Source of the DNA: Phallusia mammillata
Lineage: Eukaryota > Chordata > Ascidiacea > Phlebobranchia > Ascidiidae
Length of the DNA stretch: 64,000 nt
NCBI GenBank assembly: GCA_003260075.1
Contig: QLIY01000564.1
Coordinates: 39,531 to 103,530 of the forward strand
Direction of reading: 5' to 3'
The notes beneath the pieces were generated by a model. That model saw nothing but the letters and a program-made list of their open reading frames with translations. It was not told the DNA's origin and ran no database searches. Positions 27,843-39,067 of the stretch are shown here, piece after piece. The position numbers and the translations under genes are program-made. Within the stretch, counting starts at the first letter, position 1, and the number at the start of each line of letters is the position of its first letter.

Positions 27843-29840
27843 ATGAAATTGCCGGTTAGCCAAAGTAGCACAATGAAGCCGTTGGAAAACGTACATATCA
27901 AAAATACTTCTAATGGAAGACCAAGAGAGCAGCTGAATCTACCAATTCATGGAGCAAGGAAAAAGTTTATAGAGGAGATAAGTAAGGTTGATTCGGCAAT
28001 TGTTATTGGAGAAACTGCAAGTGGCAAAACGACACAAATTCCTCAGTTTATTTTGGAAGAGGGCATTTGTAAGGGTGGAATAATAGGATGTACACAACCT
28101 AGAAGGGTTGCTGCCATAACTATTGCCCAAAGGGTGTCAAAAGAACATGGTTCTGAATTGGGCACAGACATTGGTTATTGTGTTCGATTCGAAGACTGTA
28201 CATCTTCAAGCACTAAAATAAAATACATGACTGATGGAATGCTTCTACGAGAAGCCATTGGGGACAAGCTCCTTACAAAATATTCTTGTATTATCCTTGA
28301 TGAGGCTCATGAACGGACAATACAAACTGATGTGCTGTTTGGCATTGTAAAACAAGCACAAAAGCAGCGCAATAAGAGTCACAATAAGTTGAAGTTGATT
28401 GTAATGTCTGCAACAATGGATGTGGACCACTTTTCGACATATTTTAACAAAGCACCTGTTCTTTATATTGAGGGAAGGTTGCATGCAATTAAGCTAAAGT
28501 ACACCACTGAACCTCATAAGGACTACTACGGCACTGCCCTAAGCACTATTTTCCAATTGCACAAAACGGAACCAGAACAAGACGATATTTTGGTGTTTTT
28601 GACTGGACAAGAGGAGATTGAATCTTTAAGTCAAACTATTAAAGAAATTAGCACAACAATGTCAACTAGCCTTCCTAAACTATATATCTGCCCATTGTTT
28701 GCTACTTTACCCCATTACCAACAGCTTAAAGCATTTAAACAAACACCAAAGGGCCATCGGAAAGTTGTACTGGCAACAAATATTGCCGAAACGTCTGTGA
28801 CAATCAAAGGCATAAAGTTTGTGATTGATCCGGGCAGAGTAAAAGCAAAAACATTTCACCCATCAAGTGGCCTTGATGTTTTGGCACGACAATGGATTTC
28901 ACAGGCCCAAGCATGGCAAAGAGCAGGCAGAGCAGGGCGGGAAAGACCTGGAGTTGTTTATCGTCTGTACACAGAAGATGAGTTTGACAGGCTCAGACAA
29001 AATGCAATTCCTGAAATACAAAGATCAAATGTCAGTAACATAATCCTTCAGTTGATGGCAATTGGTATAGACGATGTTCAAAATTTTGACTTCATTGACC
29101 CGCCCAAAGAAAAAGCAATAAATGTTGCCTTTCAAGAGCTTCAAATACTTGGTGCAATCAAAGAGAAAGAAACTGGTGGCTACATGCTGTCAGAATTGGG
29201 TAAAAAGCTTGCCATTTTTCCTTTAGAACCAAAGTTAGCAAAAGCTTTGGTGGCATCGGTTGATCACCATTGTGTGGAAGAGATGATAAGCTTAATAGCA
29301 ATGCTGTCTGTTGAAAGTGTATTGTACACACCTCAGGCAAAGAGGTCTGAGGCATGTGCTGCAAGAAGAAAATTCACTGCAAGCGAAGGTGACTTTGCAA
29401 TGCTGTTGAACATTTACAGAGGTTTTAAGCAAAACAAAGGCAGCAAATCCTGGTGTTTTGAAAATTACATCAATTTGCGAAACATGAATACTGTCATGGA
29501 CATCCGTAAGCAGTTAAGAGACTTATGCTTAAAGGCTAAAATTGTGGTAACCTCAAGTCACAGGGACATAACTGCTTTGCGGAGAAGCGCTGCAGCTGGT
29601 TTGTTTATTAATGCTGCTGAATTGCACCCTGATGGCTCTTATCGTGCAATAGACTCCAACCAAACTGTCTACATTCATCCCTCCTCCTGTTTATTTCAAT
29701 CTAAACCAGCGTATGTTGTTTTTCGTGAACTGGTACATACTACCAAATGCTATATGCGCGATTTGTGTGTCGTTGACCCAGATTGGCTATATGAAAGTGC
29801 TCATGATTATTTCCAGAAGAAATTAAAAGGTCACAAATAG
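27843..29840 (+). CDS. DHX33: DEAH-box RNA helicase DHX33
   Basis: DHX33 is a DEAH/RHA helicase linked in vertebrates to rRNA synthesis, translation initiation and cytosolic RNA sensing. This is a single 665-residue uninterrupted frame (human about 707). Motifs: GETASGKT (56-63), TQPRRVAA (84-91), DEAH (153-156), SAT near 191, FLTGQEEIE, TNIAETS and QRAGRAGR, then winged-helix and HA2-like regions and a C terminus close to DHX33 (HPSSCLFQSKPAYVVF, CYMRDLCVVDPDWLY). I take ATG 27843; the frame extends upstream without an ATG, and a second ATG lies at 27873. The preceding tttgtttccag could be a spliced-leader acceptor. The lack of introns contrasts with every neighbour and may reflect an ancient retrocopy. 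AATAAA at 30060-30065 is a likely poly(A) signal. DHX35 or DHX40 fit less well. Confidence 0.95.
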   Translation: MKLPVSQSSTMKPLENVHIKNTSNGRPREQLNLPIHGARKKFIEEISKVDSAIVIGETASGKTTQIPQFILEEGICKGGIIGCTQPRRVAAITIAQRVSKEHGSELGTDIGYCVRFEDCTSSSTKIKYMTDGMLLREAIGDKLLTKYSCIILDEAHERTIQTDVLFGIVKQAQKQRNKSHNKLKLIVMSATMDVDHFSTYFNKAPVLYIEGRLHAIKLKYTTEPHKDYYGTALSTIFQLHKTEPEQDDILVFLTGQEEIESLSQTIKEISTTMSTSLPKLYICPLFATLPHYQQLKAFKQTPKGHRKVVLATNIAETSVTIKGIKFVIDPGRVKAKTFHPSSGLDVLARQWISQAQAWQRAGRAGRERPGVVYRLYTEDEFDRLRQNAIPEIQRSNVSNIILQLMAIGIDDVQNFDFIDPPKEKAINVAFQELQILGAIKEKETGGYMLSELGKKLAIFPLEPKLAKALVASVDHHCVEEMISLIAMLSVESVLYTPQAKRSEACAARRKFTASEGDFAMLLNIYRGFKQNKGSKSWCFENYINLRNMNTVMDIRKQLRDLCLKAKIVVTSSHRDITALRRSAAAGLFINAAELHPDGSYRAIDSNQTVYIHPSSCLFQSKPAYVVFRELVHTTKCYMRDLCVVDPDWLYESAHDYFQKKLKGHK

Positions 29841-30231
29841 TGTACATTGAGTAGTATATAGATACCATGCATTTTTATTGCAGTTTGAAAAGTTTTTGGA
29901 ACAAAATTATACAAAATCAAATGCGGGTGATATAGGATAATAATGTGTTATCAGTACCAGGCCAAACTGTAGGTACCATATTGCCAAAACTCTAATAGAC
30001 TGTCACAGTGCATGCAGGACCACAAACAGGCATATTTGCAAAATTTTCTGTCTGTGTTTAATAAATAGATTTGCATCTAATGCAAAGATTACAGAAAGAA
30101 GTTCATATCGATAGGTCCTAATACTAAACATACACCAATACTTCGAAATATTCCATGATTCGAACTGTCAGGAAAGAAAAGAGTAAAAAAGTTGTAAAAA
30201 AGGAACTGTAATATGCAAAAGGAACAAAAAA

Positions 30232-33200
30232 TCATTTCTTTAGATCATTAATTCTTTTAACCATTTCCCTCAGTTCATTTCTTTGGCTATCAATTTCATC
30301 GGCAGTTAGAGTAGTAGGTTGGTCTCCAACTGTAAAAAAACCAGGAGCCAACCTAGAACTGCCGGACTGTACATCATTCGAGAGATTTTCAGTGGACTCT
30401 ATCCCACTTGTTTTAATGTCTTGTACTTTGCCAGATGTCAAATCATTTACATTTGTAGTTGCAAACTTTTTGATAACTTGCAAAATGTCGCTGTCAACAG
30501 GAAAATGGCCGACAGGCTCTAGACACAGCTCAATGCGATTGTGCTTTTCATTAAACTGAAATCTTCTGTCAGGTATTAACGGAAACGAACAATGGCCTCC
30601 ATGTTTCAAACCAATGTCAATCTCAAACTGCTGGTAAAACACACCACCTGGTAAAAACAAATGTGGCATACCACAGCAATAATCCCACATAGTTGACATA
30701 TTGCTTGACACAAATTCAGCTTTTAGTTGTTCAAGCTTGGCAAAAAGTCCTGTAGTGCTTGCAATATCATTGTATGAACTGCTGCTACTTGATGATTTAG
30801 CAACTGGGGAATGCTCTACTGGTTTATCTTTTGGTTCCGCTGTTTTTTCATCAACCTTTATTTGATCTCCACTCTTTAGTTCAATAACACCAGTTCCACT
30901 TAATATTTGTGGAGGAAAGCCATACTTAAGTATTTGCCTATCTTCAGGAATATGAAAACAAGACTGTACCAATGCATTCAGGTCTTTAACAGTTGTTTGT
31001 GATTGCAGCTTAAACGTTTTCTTCTGTCCCTTGCAAGTAGAAATTTTCACATTCACTTTTTCTTTGCTTTGGCTACTTTGAGGTGAATCTGAAACTATGG
31101 GTTGTCCATTGGACTTGCGCTTAAAAGCAGATTGCACAGGTGTTGCTTTTTCTACAATTTTAATATTGTCCAATGAGGTAGAAGGATGGCTATCATCTAA
31201 ACTGCTGGTCTGTTTCGAAGATTCCGTTTTGATAGAATCAAGCAAAATGGAACCATCAACACTTTCCTCCTGATGAAGTGCCACTTCTCTGTTAAGTTCA
31301 GTGTCTTTTGATTCCAAACATGTGGTCAATTGCAATACCAAAGATTCTGTGCCTGAGCTGCCAAAGTTTGCATGCACAATTCGCTGTGCCTCCTCTTGTG
31401 GTTTGCTGTTAAGTTCTGGATTAGAGTCACCATAAAACCATAGAACCTGTAATAACATAATAAAAGAGTTAGCTAAGAATAGTGTGTTATTCACTAAAAG
31501 TCTCATGTTGATGATAACATTACATAGATAGCAAAAAAAAACTGGAGTGCACAATTTTTTTTTTTATCCTCAGTGGGCGGGCAATGCTTCAATGCATTAT
31601 GCTCGCACTGAGTCCACCATCGAGCTGCCTGTTATTGCAAGTCCAATGAATTAGACTAAGGCAGTTAGTGACTATAAGTTTGGGACAATTTAGTGTAACC
31701 TATCAGGAACCACTGCGCTTATTGTGAAATTGCGAAAAAGAGAAATTGCTCAAATGTATGTTGTCACTTAGCAATACACAACAAGTTGTTAGATTATCAA
31801 AATCACATACACCAAGTTTTTTCACTTACATCAGCAGTGTAACTTTTTCCCTCCCACTCCAAAGTCATGGTAAACTTTTCCGGCAAATTGTCATATTCTA
31901 TGCCATTCCAGTAATGCTTGTACTTGCAATTGCACTTTGTAGGTATAACAGTGGGTGTGTCCGTTGGGTCGCCATTGTGATAAACAATGTTGCCCAGGCG
32001 ATCGACCATTCGAGTTGCATATCGTTTGCATGTTGAGCATTCGCTGTTGGCCACCACCAACCTGAGACACAAACGTAGGTAAGAAAATCTTCCACTAACA
32101 TCCATAAATAATTCATTCATGATTGGGAGTTTACTAGACATAGCATAATATTACAAGGGGCATTTAGGCAACTTTAAAAACTGATGACCCCATATTTAGT
32201 TTGATTATGTAAAAACTATTCTATGGTTTACTTACATATCTGCTGCTTCATTGTAGTTGCATACAATTTTGTGTGACTGAAATGTGTATTGCTTGTTTGT
32301 CTTTGGAACATGATGGCACTCTATCACCAAGTCGTATAAACATCCACCGGGTTTTAGCATCGCTGGGGTGACTTGTACCTCTTGCAATGCTTTGCAGTCC
32401 TAAATAGTGAAACACACATGACAATATGATAAGATAGCTGCAGAGTGCACACTGTTAGGCCCCGACAAGACATACACCATATGGGCTATTATAGCTACTT
32501 TAAAGCACTGAATTGTTTGGGAATAGCAGGCTGAAAACATACTATACAACTGCTGCTTTTAACAGACACAGATATGGTGTTACAATATCAACATGGGTCT
32601 TACCAGGCACTTGCGAATTTTACTGTCAGCATATGCAGATTTCGTAACACTGGTCATTTGGTGCGGCTGAATTGAAAAATACTTCCTTGGATAATGCACA
32701 TACTGGTAGAAGTCCTCTACTAATGATGGTGAAACTTCATGATGCTGTTGGAACGCTGATTCCATGGCTCTTGCCAACTTCAACAAATAGCTGCAAAGGC
32801 CATTCATATAGTTACCAGTTACAATCACTTCAAAGATACTACTGATGTTACCTGGTTTTTAGTGGCTTGCCTTTGCCAATAGTGAGGCTACCATCTTCAT
32901 TGTACTCAAGGTAACTGTTGGCTTTTTCTTGGGGAACACCCCACACATTTGGTATCAATTCCTTTGGCACAGTTGGAAGAGTCTTTCCCTCGATTGGAAC
33001 CAATGGCACGAAATGGTTGTGTGCTGCCCCACTCCAAGCAATACAGATTGGAGACTTTTCCAGACACAACTTTGGTTCACTTAAGACTGGTACAAACAAG
33101 CCAGAGTAGTCGCCCACTTTTTGCATGTTCTGTTAACATATTAGTGCAAGTTAATATACAAGAACATACAATAAGCTGTGGGATATAAGTGATGGGACGA

Positions 33201-35014
33201 TACCAGGTTTTGAAGCGAGAACTGAGTACCACATGTATATACCTTCGATACTGAGTACTTAAGTGTAGTGTTGTACTTTTGTAGTTGTATATCACTGGCT
33301 AATTTATCTGCCATGGTCAGGGTACAGGCGTGCACAGACACATGCCGAAATATGTAATCTCCATGTGATAGCGAAAAAGATATACATAAACTGACGGAAC
33401 TTTTTTCCACTTCCGTGCTGTCCGAAGCAAATATTGGCATAAAGTTGCCCGTATTCTTATAGTGTAACTCAGCCTTCGGTACTTGCACGTGGGTATGGAA
33501 AACTGAGACAAAATATTTCGATACCGAGTACGAGTATCGATACTACTGAAATCGTTCGATACCGAGTACTCGTCCCATCACTAGATATAATATAGAGCAC
33601 TAAAGGTATCAGGCTAAAACCCTAATAAACAGGTTTCTTCTTTGTGGCATACAGTATTTTGATTTTTAAACACAATACTCTATGTTTACTTACCTTTGGC
33701 ATGTCAATAAGCATAATTGGCCTCTGTAAGGTATTGCTCAAAGCAAAGATATGAATATTTCCCAAGCCACCAGTAATTCCACCCGAGCAGTTAAATGGAT
33801 CAGCCTCTTCTATCAATGATTCCCATTCATCTTCATCGTGAAATTCTTTAAACAGTTCCTGTCCAACAAAAATCCATTTGTATCAATGCTTGTGAAGAAC
33901 TGCTATCGTTTTGTTTATTTTGCAGTGAATTGTTTACCTTGTAATCAGAGAGGTGGGCTTTGAGATGGTTCTGCAGGTTTTTTCTTAGCCCATGCCAGAA
34001 TAGTTCTCTACCAATTAGGGCCCTTGAGACAGCATGGACAAGACAATGCCCATCACCATCAGCATGCAAAGGAATAAGTACTTCCTCTCCTTTGTGATGT
34101 TCCTTCAAAATATCTAAACACACACCAGGATTAGAATAGAAAATTGACGATTCCCCAGCCTGAAAAATGCCCAAATACTGCAGCAATTGGTTCACCATGA
34201 ATTAGAATATTTTGACATATTCTATAGATGAATTTGGCTTAAATAAATCACAAAGTAAGAGTAATGCTTACCTAAAAAGCCTTCCAAGTACTTTAAGCTT
34301 CCCGACTGATCTTTGCCATATCCATTAATATTAGTGTGATGACTCGATATTTGGAATGTTCGATTCCCAATTAATTTACCACAGTTGATAATTTCAGAGT
34401 GTCCCAAGTCAGTTAACAACCTCGGTCTATAAGTTGAACACATGGTAGCTTGCAACCATTACAACTTAAACTTATGTTAACATACCTGCCCTCTTTGTCC
34501 ATGCCATAAAGAGTTAACAATGGTGATAAGAGCTTGCATTGAAAATTGGACAAACCATCTACTTTTACAAATTCTGTGCCTTTGTGAGGCATGCCAAGGT
34601 TTGCCAAGTAACCCTTGACCTGTAAAAATAAACAAATCTTAACATTCCAAGCTACCATTGAACGGCTTTGACTAATATTAAAAATTGAAGTTTCGCACAT
34701 AGAACAAAAACAGTAAATTGTTTAACATATAAAAGCCACAATATCAGTTTCTCACCATTTTTGCCAAATCTTTCTTTTTGTCAAGAACACTAACATTTAG
34801 CAAAAAATCTTTAGGGTGTTCTTGGCCGCATGATGGGCAGATGATCAAAGTAGTGGTAGAAAAGAAGTACAAGGTATTCTAGAAAACAAAAATTAGTAAA
34901 GAAACGACTGGTGGCAATCAAACTTGACATGTAAGATAAAAAACATACATTGCATTCAGTGTCTGGGCACTGTCCGCATAACGTTTCATAGTTTTCCTGG
35001 ATTTCACCGTCCAT
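30232..35014 (-). CDS. VCPIP1: VCPIP1-like OTU deubiquitinase
   Basis: VCPIP1 (VCIP135) is an OTU deubiquitinase that works with p97/p47 in Golgi and ER reassembly after mitosis and in DNA-protein crosslink repair. Eleven exons: 34949-35014, 34756-34878, 34486-34619, 34272-34426, 33938-34113, 33694-33858, 32852-33129, 32604-32790, 32236-32399, 31830-32061, 30232-31446; 2895 nt, 964 residues (human 1222). The N terminus has two CxxC pairs. The OTU core HADGDGHCLVHAVSRAL carries the catalytic Cys at about 183; PICIAW...NHFVPLV carries the likely His. The large last exon holds a ubiquitin-like (UBX-like) stretch ending KYGFPPQ and the conserved PHLFLPGGVFYQQF block. For exon 5 I chose the acceptor giving FLDILKEHH, which fits the family and phase; a second AG lies 60 bp upstream. 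Introns carry a MITE (33187-33583) and a SINE fragment. Confidence 0.94.
31559..31716 (-). repeat. SINE fragment (3' part, head missing)
   Basis: On the minus strand, cagtggttcctgatagg and ACTAAAT lead, after an extra ~115 bp, to gaggataaaaaaa. The same boundary sequences and tail occur in the tRNA-headed SINE at 52526-52686. The tRNA-like head is absent. It sits in VCPIP1 intron 10. Confidence 0.5.
33187..33583 (-). mobile_element. hAT-type MITE, GGTATCG-rich family (copy 1)
   Basis: The terminal repeats agtgatgggacg and cgtcccatcacta match the copies at 36669-37329 and 51168-51586, in reverse orientation. The interior is dense in TACTCGGTATCG-like motifs. The flanks share gatata but the 8-bp duplication is eroded. 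It lies in VCPIP1 intron 6. Confidence 0.85.
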
Positions 35015-36668
35015 TGTATTGCTGGGGGAATAATAGTTAAATTACAAAAGTTGCCTAATTTCATTTCACAGCAGCATCAACAGCGACCTACAAGCTACAA
35101 GAAATGCAATTGGGTTAACAGCCTAATTTTAGCATCACATACATCCTCTTATATTGTGTAGTATAACTTCACCACTCGTTTTTCATAAACTTTTACTTGT
35201 ACAACAAAGCAAAAGACTTTTTTTATTAAATTTGTTGTACTTCTTCAGCACATTTAGCCGGTAAAACAGTAAATGATTGTTTACAAAAACCACACAAATG
35301 TATAAAAGCAACACATATTTCTGTTAATTATATTTCTGCTGAATATGCATAAGTTAACTATGCTTTAGTGACGGGGGGGGGGTTTTTAGCATTACATACA
35401 TCCTCTTATATTGTGTAGTATAACTTCACCACACATTTTTCATAAACTTTTACTTGTACAACAACGCAAAAGAATTTTTTTCATTAAATTTGTTGTACTT
35501 CTTCAGCACATTTAGCCGGTAAAAACAGTAAATGATTGTTTACAAAAACCACACAAATGTATAAAAGCAAAATTTCTGCTAATTATATTTCTGCTGAATA
35601 TGCATAAGTTAACTATGCTTTAGTGACGCCATGAAAATTCTCGAAAATTAGGTATAGTAGAATTTTCAAAACGAAGAGGAACATAATTGTTAGCAATCTC
35701 AAATAAAAACACCGAAATTTCCTTATTAAATAATACAACATCTTAGAACGAAAACAATCAACTGTTCAAGATTTATAACATTTGATTTCCAAACAATGGA
35801 GACTTGAATGGCACATAAACAAACCAATAAAGTGGCCACAAAATGATGTTAATAATCTAAAAAATAAATAAAATGAGGTTCACAACTTGAAAAAAATAGT
35901 ATGTGCCCAATACACTAAAAAAATCAAGTTTTTGCTTGAAAATTTGCAAACACGTAAAGTCCAGTTTGTTTGTAATTTCCGGACAGATATCTGTGTGACG
36001 TCAAACAATCATTGGGGAAAGTACCTTTATGCGCGCAGAACGTGTTGTTTTACCACGAAATGTGAAACACGTACAATCGTACATCCATAAAATTGAAACG
36101 ACTTATACCGGCAGTGCTTTATTCTTGTTGTTTTCTGATAGCGTAGTGATGCTCAGACAACGCGGTGCTTCTCAACGTATGTATTTTACCAGGCAGTTCT
36201 CTATATTGTGTGGTGTTCTTCACACCTCGTTTGACGTTTGCTTCACGTACTTTGTAAACCTGAGAAATTGAGAATCCGTGATATGTATGTAGAGCAGTTC
36301 TTATTGGTTGTCCATATATTAGTAAACCATTCAACTGTTGTGTCACCCATTAACGGTTTAAGGGGGGGGGGGTGTACTTTGTAAACATGAGAAATTGAGA
36401 ATCCGTGATATGCATATGTAGAGCAGTTCTTACTTGGTTGTCCTTATATTAGTAAACCATTCAACTGTTGTGTCACCCATTAACGGTTTAAGACTCAAAA
36501 TCAGCAAGCAGCGTTTTACGTTGGCACATTCATTGACTGTGCTTGTGCTAAAGAGTTTTGCTCTGTGTGAAATTTGGTGGAGAAGTTTTGTGTTATTATT
36601 TCTATTGTTGTTTGGTGCTAGCTTTTTAAAGACATTCATGTTGATGCATTTATGAACATTATAAATAC

Positions 36669-37329
36669 TAGTGATGGGACGGGTACCCGGTACTTGGTAT
36701 CGAACGATTTTAGTGGTATCAATACTCGTACTCGGTATCAAAATAGTTTGTCCCAGTTTTCGATACCATAGTTCAATACTGAAGGCCGGTATACACCATA
36801 AGAATATGGGCGACTTTTTGCCAATTGTTGCTTCGGACAGCACAAAATCAGGGAAAAATTTTGTTCGCTATTGTATGAAGATTGCATTTTTCTACATGTG
36901 TTTGTGGTCGCCTGTATCCCGACCATGGCAGAAAATTTAGCCAGTGATATACTACACTATACTTAAGTGCTCTGTAATCGTACTCGGTACTTGGTATCTA
37001 AGGTATTCTTATGTGGTACTCGATATCGGTACTCTCTTTGAAACCTGGTATCGTCCCATCACCATGGGCGCCGGCAGAAAATTTTGCAAGAGGGGGCAAA
37101 TTTTGGCTGATACTTTACCGCATCAAGAACTTGTTACATATGAAGCCATAAATCGTGTACTTCACAATTGAGTTGCCTAAAAGTTAAAGCATTGAACGAT
37201 GTCACAAATCCCCACGCTGCCACTTTAATTAGGTTTGCTGCTAAATATGTTAAATTGAGGTACACTGAAATTCCCAGGGGTCAAGTGCCCCCTCTTGCCC
37301 ATACGTGGCGGCGCCCATGCCCATCACTA
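36669..37329 (+). mobile_element. hAT-type MITE, GGTATCG-rich family (copy 2), with nested insertion
   Basis: It starts tagtgatgggacg and ends cccatcacta, flanked by an exact ataaatac duplication (36661-36668, 37330-37337). A second MITE (37063-37319) is inserted inside its right terminal repeat, so the last 10 bases are displaced by 265 bp. Confidence 0.92.
37063..37319. mobile_element. Nested hAT-type MITE, 257 bp, 8-bp TSD
   Basis: The termini catgggcgccg and cggcgcccatg are perfect 11-bp inverted repeats. The target duplication cccatcac (37055-37062, 37320-37327) is part of the host MITE's terminal repeat. The interior has a second imperfect inverted pair (gcaagaggg...ccctcttgc). Confidence 0.9.
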
Positions 37330-37594
37330 ATAAATACCTTTCACTTCAAAACACATGAATTGTATCATACCTGAAGTATATATATAGATTTTGATTGTTA
37401 TAGGCCTTAAAGAAACTGTTATTTTTTGCATTGTTGCTTTGACTTTCCATACCTCTATAAATAGAGAATAATTGACAAAGCAACAGTGCTTTTGAATCAA
37501 AATTAATCAACAAATAGTCCTAAACGATTAAATGTAAATAAAGGTTCTTCTAGCTTCAAATGTTTAACCTCTGTTTCAGACTGTGAAATATAAA

Positions 37595-38769
37595 ATGGGT
37601 GACACGGACACTGGGGTTGATGAGAATGACCCAGGTAACTATTTCCTAGTTTCCAGTGTAAAAGAACTCCTGGAAAACGAAGGACTGAAAGAAATTGGAG
37701 CACAAGCTGTATGGTCTGTTTCCTCATGCAAACAGGGTAATATCAAGATTTGTGGATTACAAGAAAAAGTTTTGCATTATGATCTGCTTTGCAGGGTATG
37801 GAGTCAGTTTGCTTCGAGACAATAACTTGGAAACCTATTGGCAATCTGATGGCTCCCAACCACATATGGTCAACATTCAGTTTCGGTTTGTTACCAATAA
37901 ATTGAATTCCATTTTTGGTATTGGCCCATTGCTCTTTACTATTATGTTTTAAAATTGCATTGTTTTTTAAGTCAGTTATTTATTTAGTAGTAGTTATCAA
38001 ATTATAGACAAATCTGTTTGGTTGCATACTGGTTACATGAATAATCTAGATCTCAATGTAGCCATTTGTGGAGAAAATAGCCTGAATAATTGCACAATTG
38101 GTTATTTTATTAACATAATTTCGCTGTAACAGGTTGCCAGAAGTCATCATTAGTATAGCACTAGATCTACGTTCAGTCTTGTGTTATAATTACTTGCCTT
38201 TTGCAGACGGAAAACTACTTTGCACAGCATTGGCATTTACACCGACTACAAATCAGATGAGAGCTACACTCCAAACAAGTTATCAGTTCGAGTGGGAAAT
38301 GACTTTAATGACCTTCATGAAATTGAGGTTAACAGTTGCATTGTGAATTATTTGTCCCGGAATGTGACTACTGTTCAATGTTCATCGGTTTATGTTACAC
38401 CATTTTATGTTTACACAGATGGTGGAAATCAATGAACCCTCTGGCTGGGTTTGGATCAAGCTAAATGATTCTGTCCATGGAAAACCAACAAGAACATTTA
38501 TGGCTCAAATAGCAGTTTTGCAGGTGAATTTAAATATTAACGAATACTTAATGTTGGTCTGTGTGTACTTCAACTATTTTAATTCCCTACTTATCCTTTG
38601 CTTTAATTTTGACTACCAGAACCACCAAAATGGAAGGGACACTCACCTACGACAAATAAAAGCTTTTGCTTCCACCAAGGACAGCGCATCAATAGACAAT
38701 GTTATTATTGGAAAAAGACTGCCTCAGTTTACCAGTGTGGATGCTGCTATGTACAGCACTATAAGATAG
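37595..38769 (+). CDS. ANAPC10: Anaphase-promoting complex subunit 10 (DOC1)
   Basis: APC10/DOC1 is the DOC-domain subunit of the APC/C ubiquitin ligase; with CDC20/CDH1 it forms the D-box degron receptor and makes the complex processive. Five exons: 37595-37736, 37795-37885, 38207-38327, 38419-38523, 38620-38769; 609 nt, 202 residues (human 185), all phases consistent. The jellyroll core is easily recognised: [53 protein letters not shown] and [13 protein letters not shown]. The C-terminal Ile-Arg that docks on TPR subunits is kept (YSTIR). The extra length is mostly in the N terminus and near the C terminus. Just before the start, ctctgtttcag is a candidate cis or spliced-leader acceptor. 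CCDC134 follows 298 bp downstream on the same strand. Confidence 0.96.
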
Positions 38770-38886
38770 CATTGCATTTCATCAAGGCAAACTGGAAAGG
38801 AATTCCAGCTTGTCTAAGCCAACTTGTATTGCAAGATGCAAGTTTGTTTTGTTGTACCTTTATATGATGCTTTGGTTTATTGTGTA

Positions 38887-39025
38887 CAGATGAATCCAGT
38901 TAATCATAACTAACTTTGCCATGTTTTTTTTCCAGTAAATCATAACTAACTTTGCCATGCTTTGTTTTTTTTAATGTCTCTGGTTGGGATTATAACACGT
39001 ATTTGTGATTAACTGGATTGGTCTG
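38887..39025. mobile_element. pogo/Tigger-like MITE, 139 bp, TA target
   Basis: The termini cagatgaatccagttaatc and gattaactggattggtctg are inverted and flanked by TA on both sides (38885-38886, 39026-39027). Inside, aatcataactaactttgcc is repeated directly. It occupies half of the ANAPC10-CCDC134 spacer. Confidence 0.7.
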
Positions 39026-39067
39026 TACAAGTATTTGATTGCAGAGATAATTAAGATCGTTTAGAAA

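Larger units (their letters stand above)
35015..37594. promoter_or_regulatory. Divergent VCPIP1/ANAPC10 spacer
   Basis: 2.6 kb with no supported gene. About 240 bp (from about 35134) is repeated after a 10-G gap (35373-35382), and about 115 bp (from about 36249) is repeated after an 11-G gap (36362-36372). Both are read as false haplotype duplications, so the true spacer is shorter. It also contains the nested MITE pair at 36669-37329. Confidence 0.5.
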
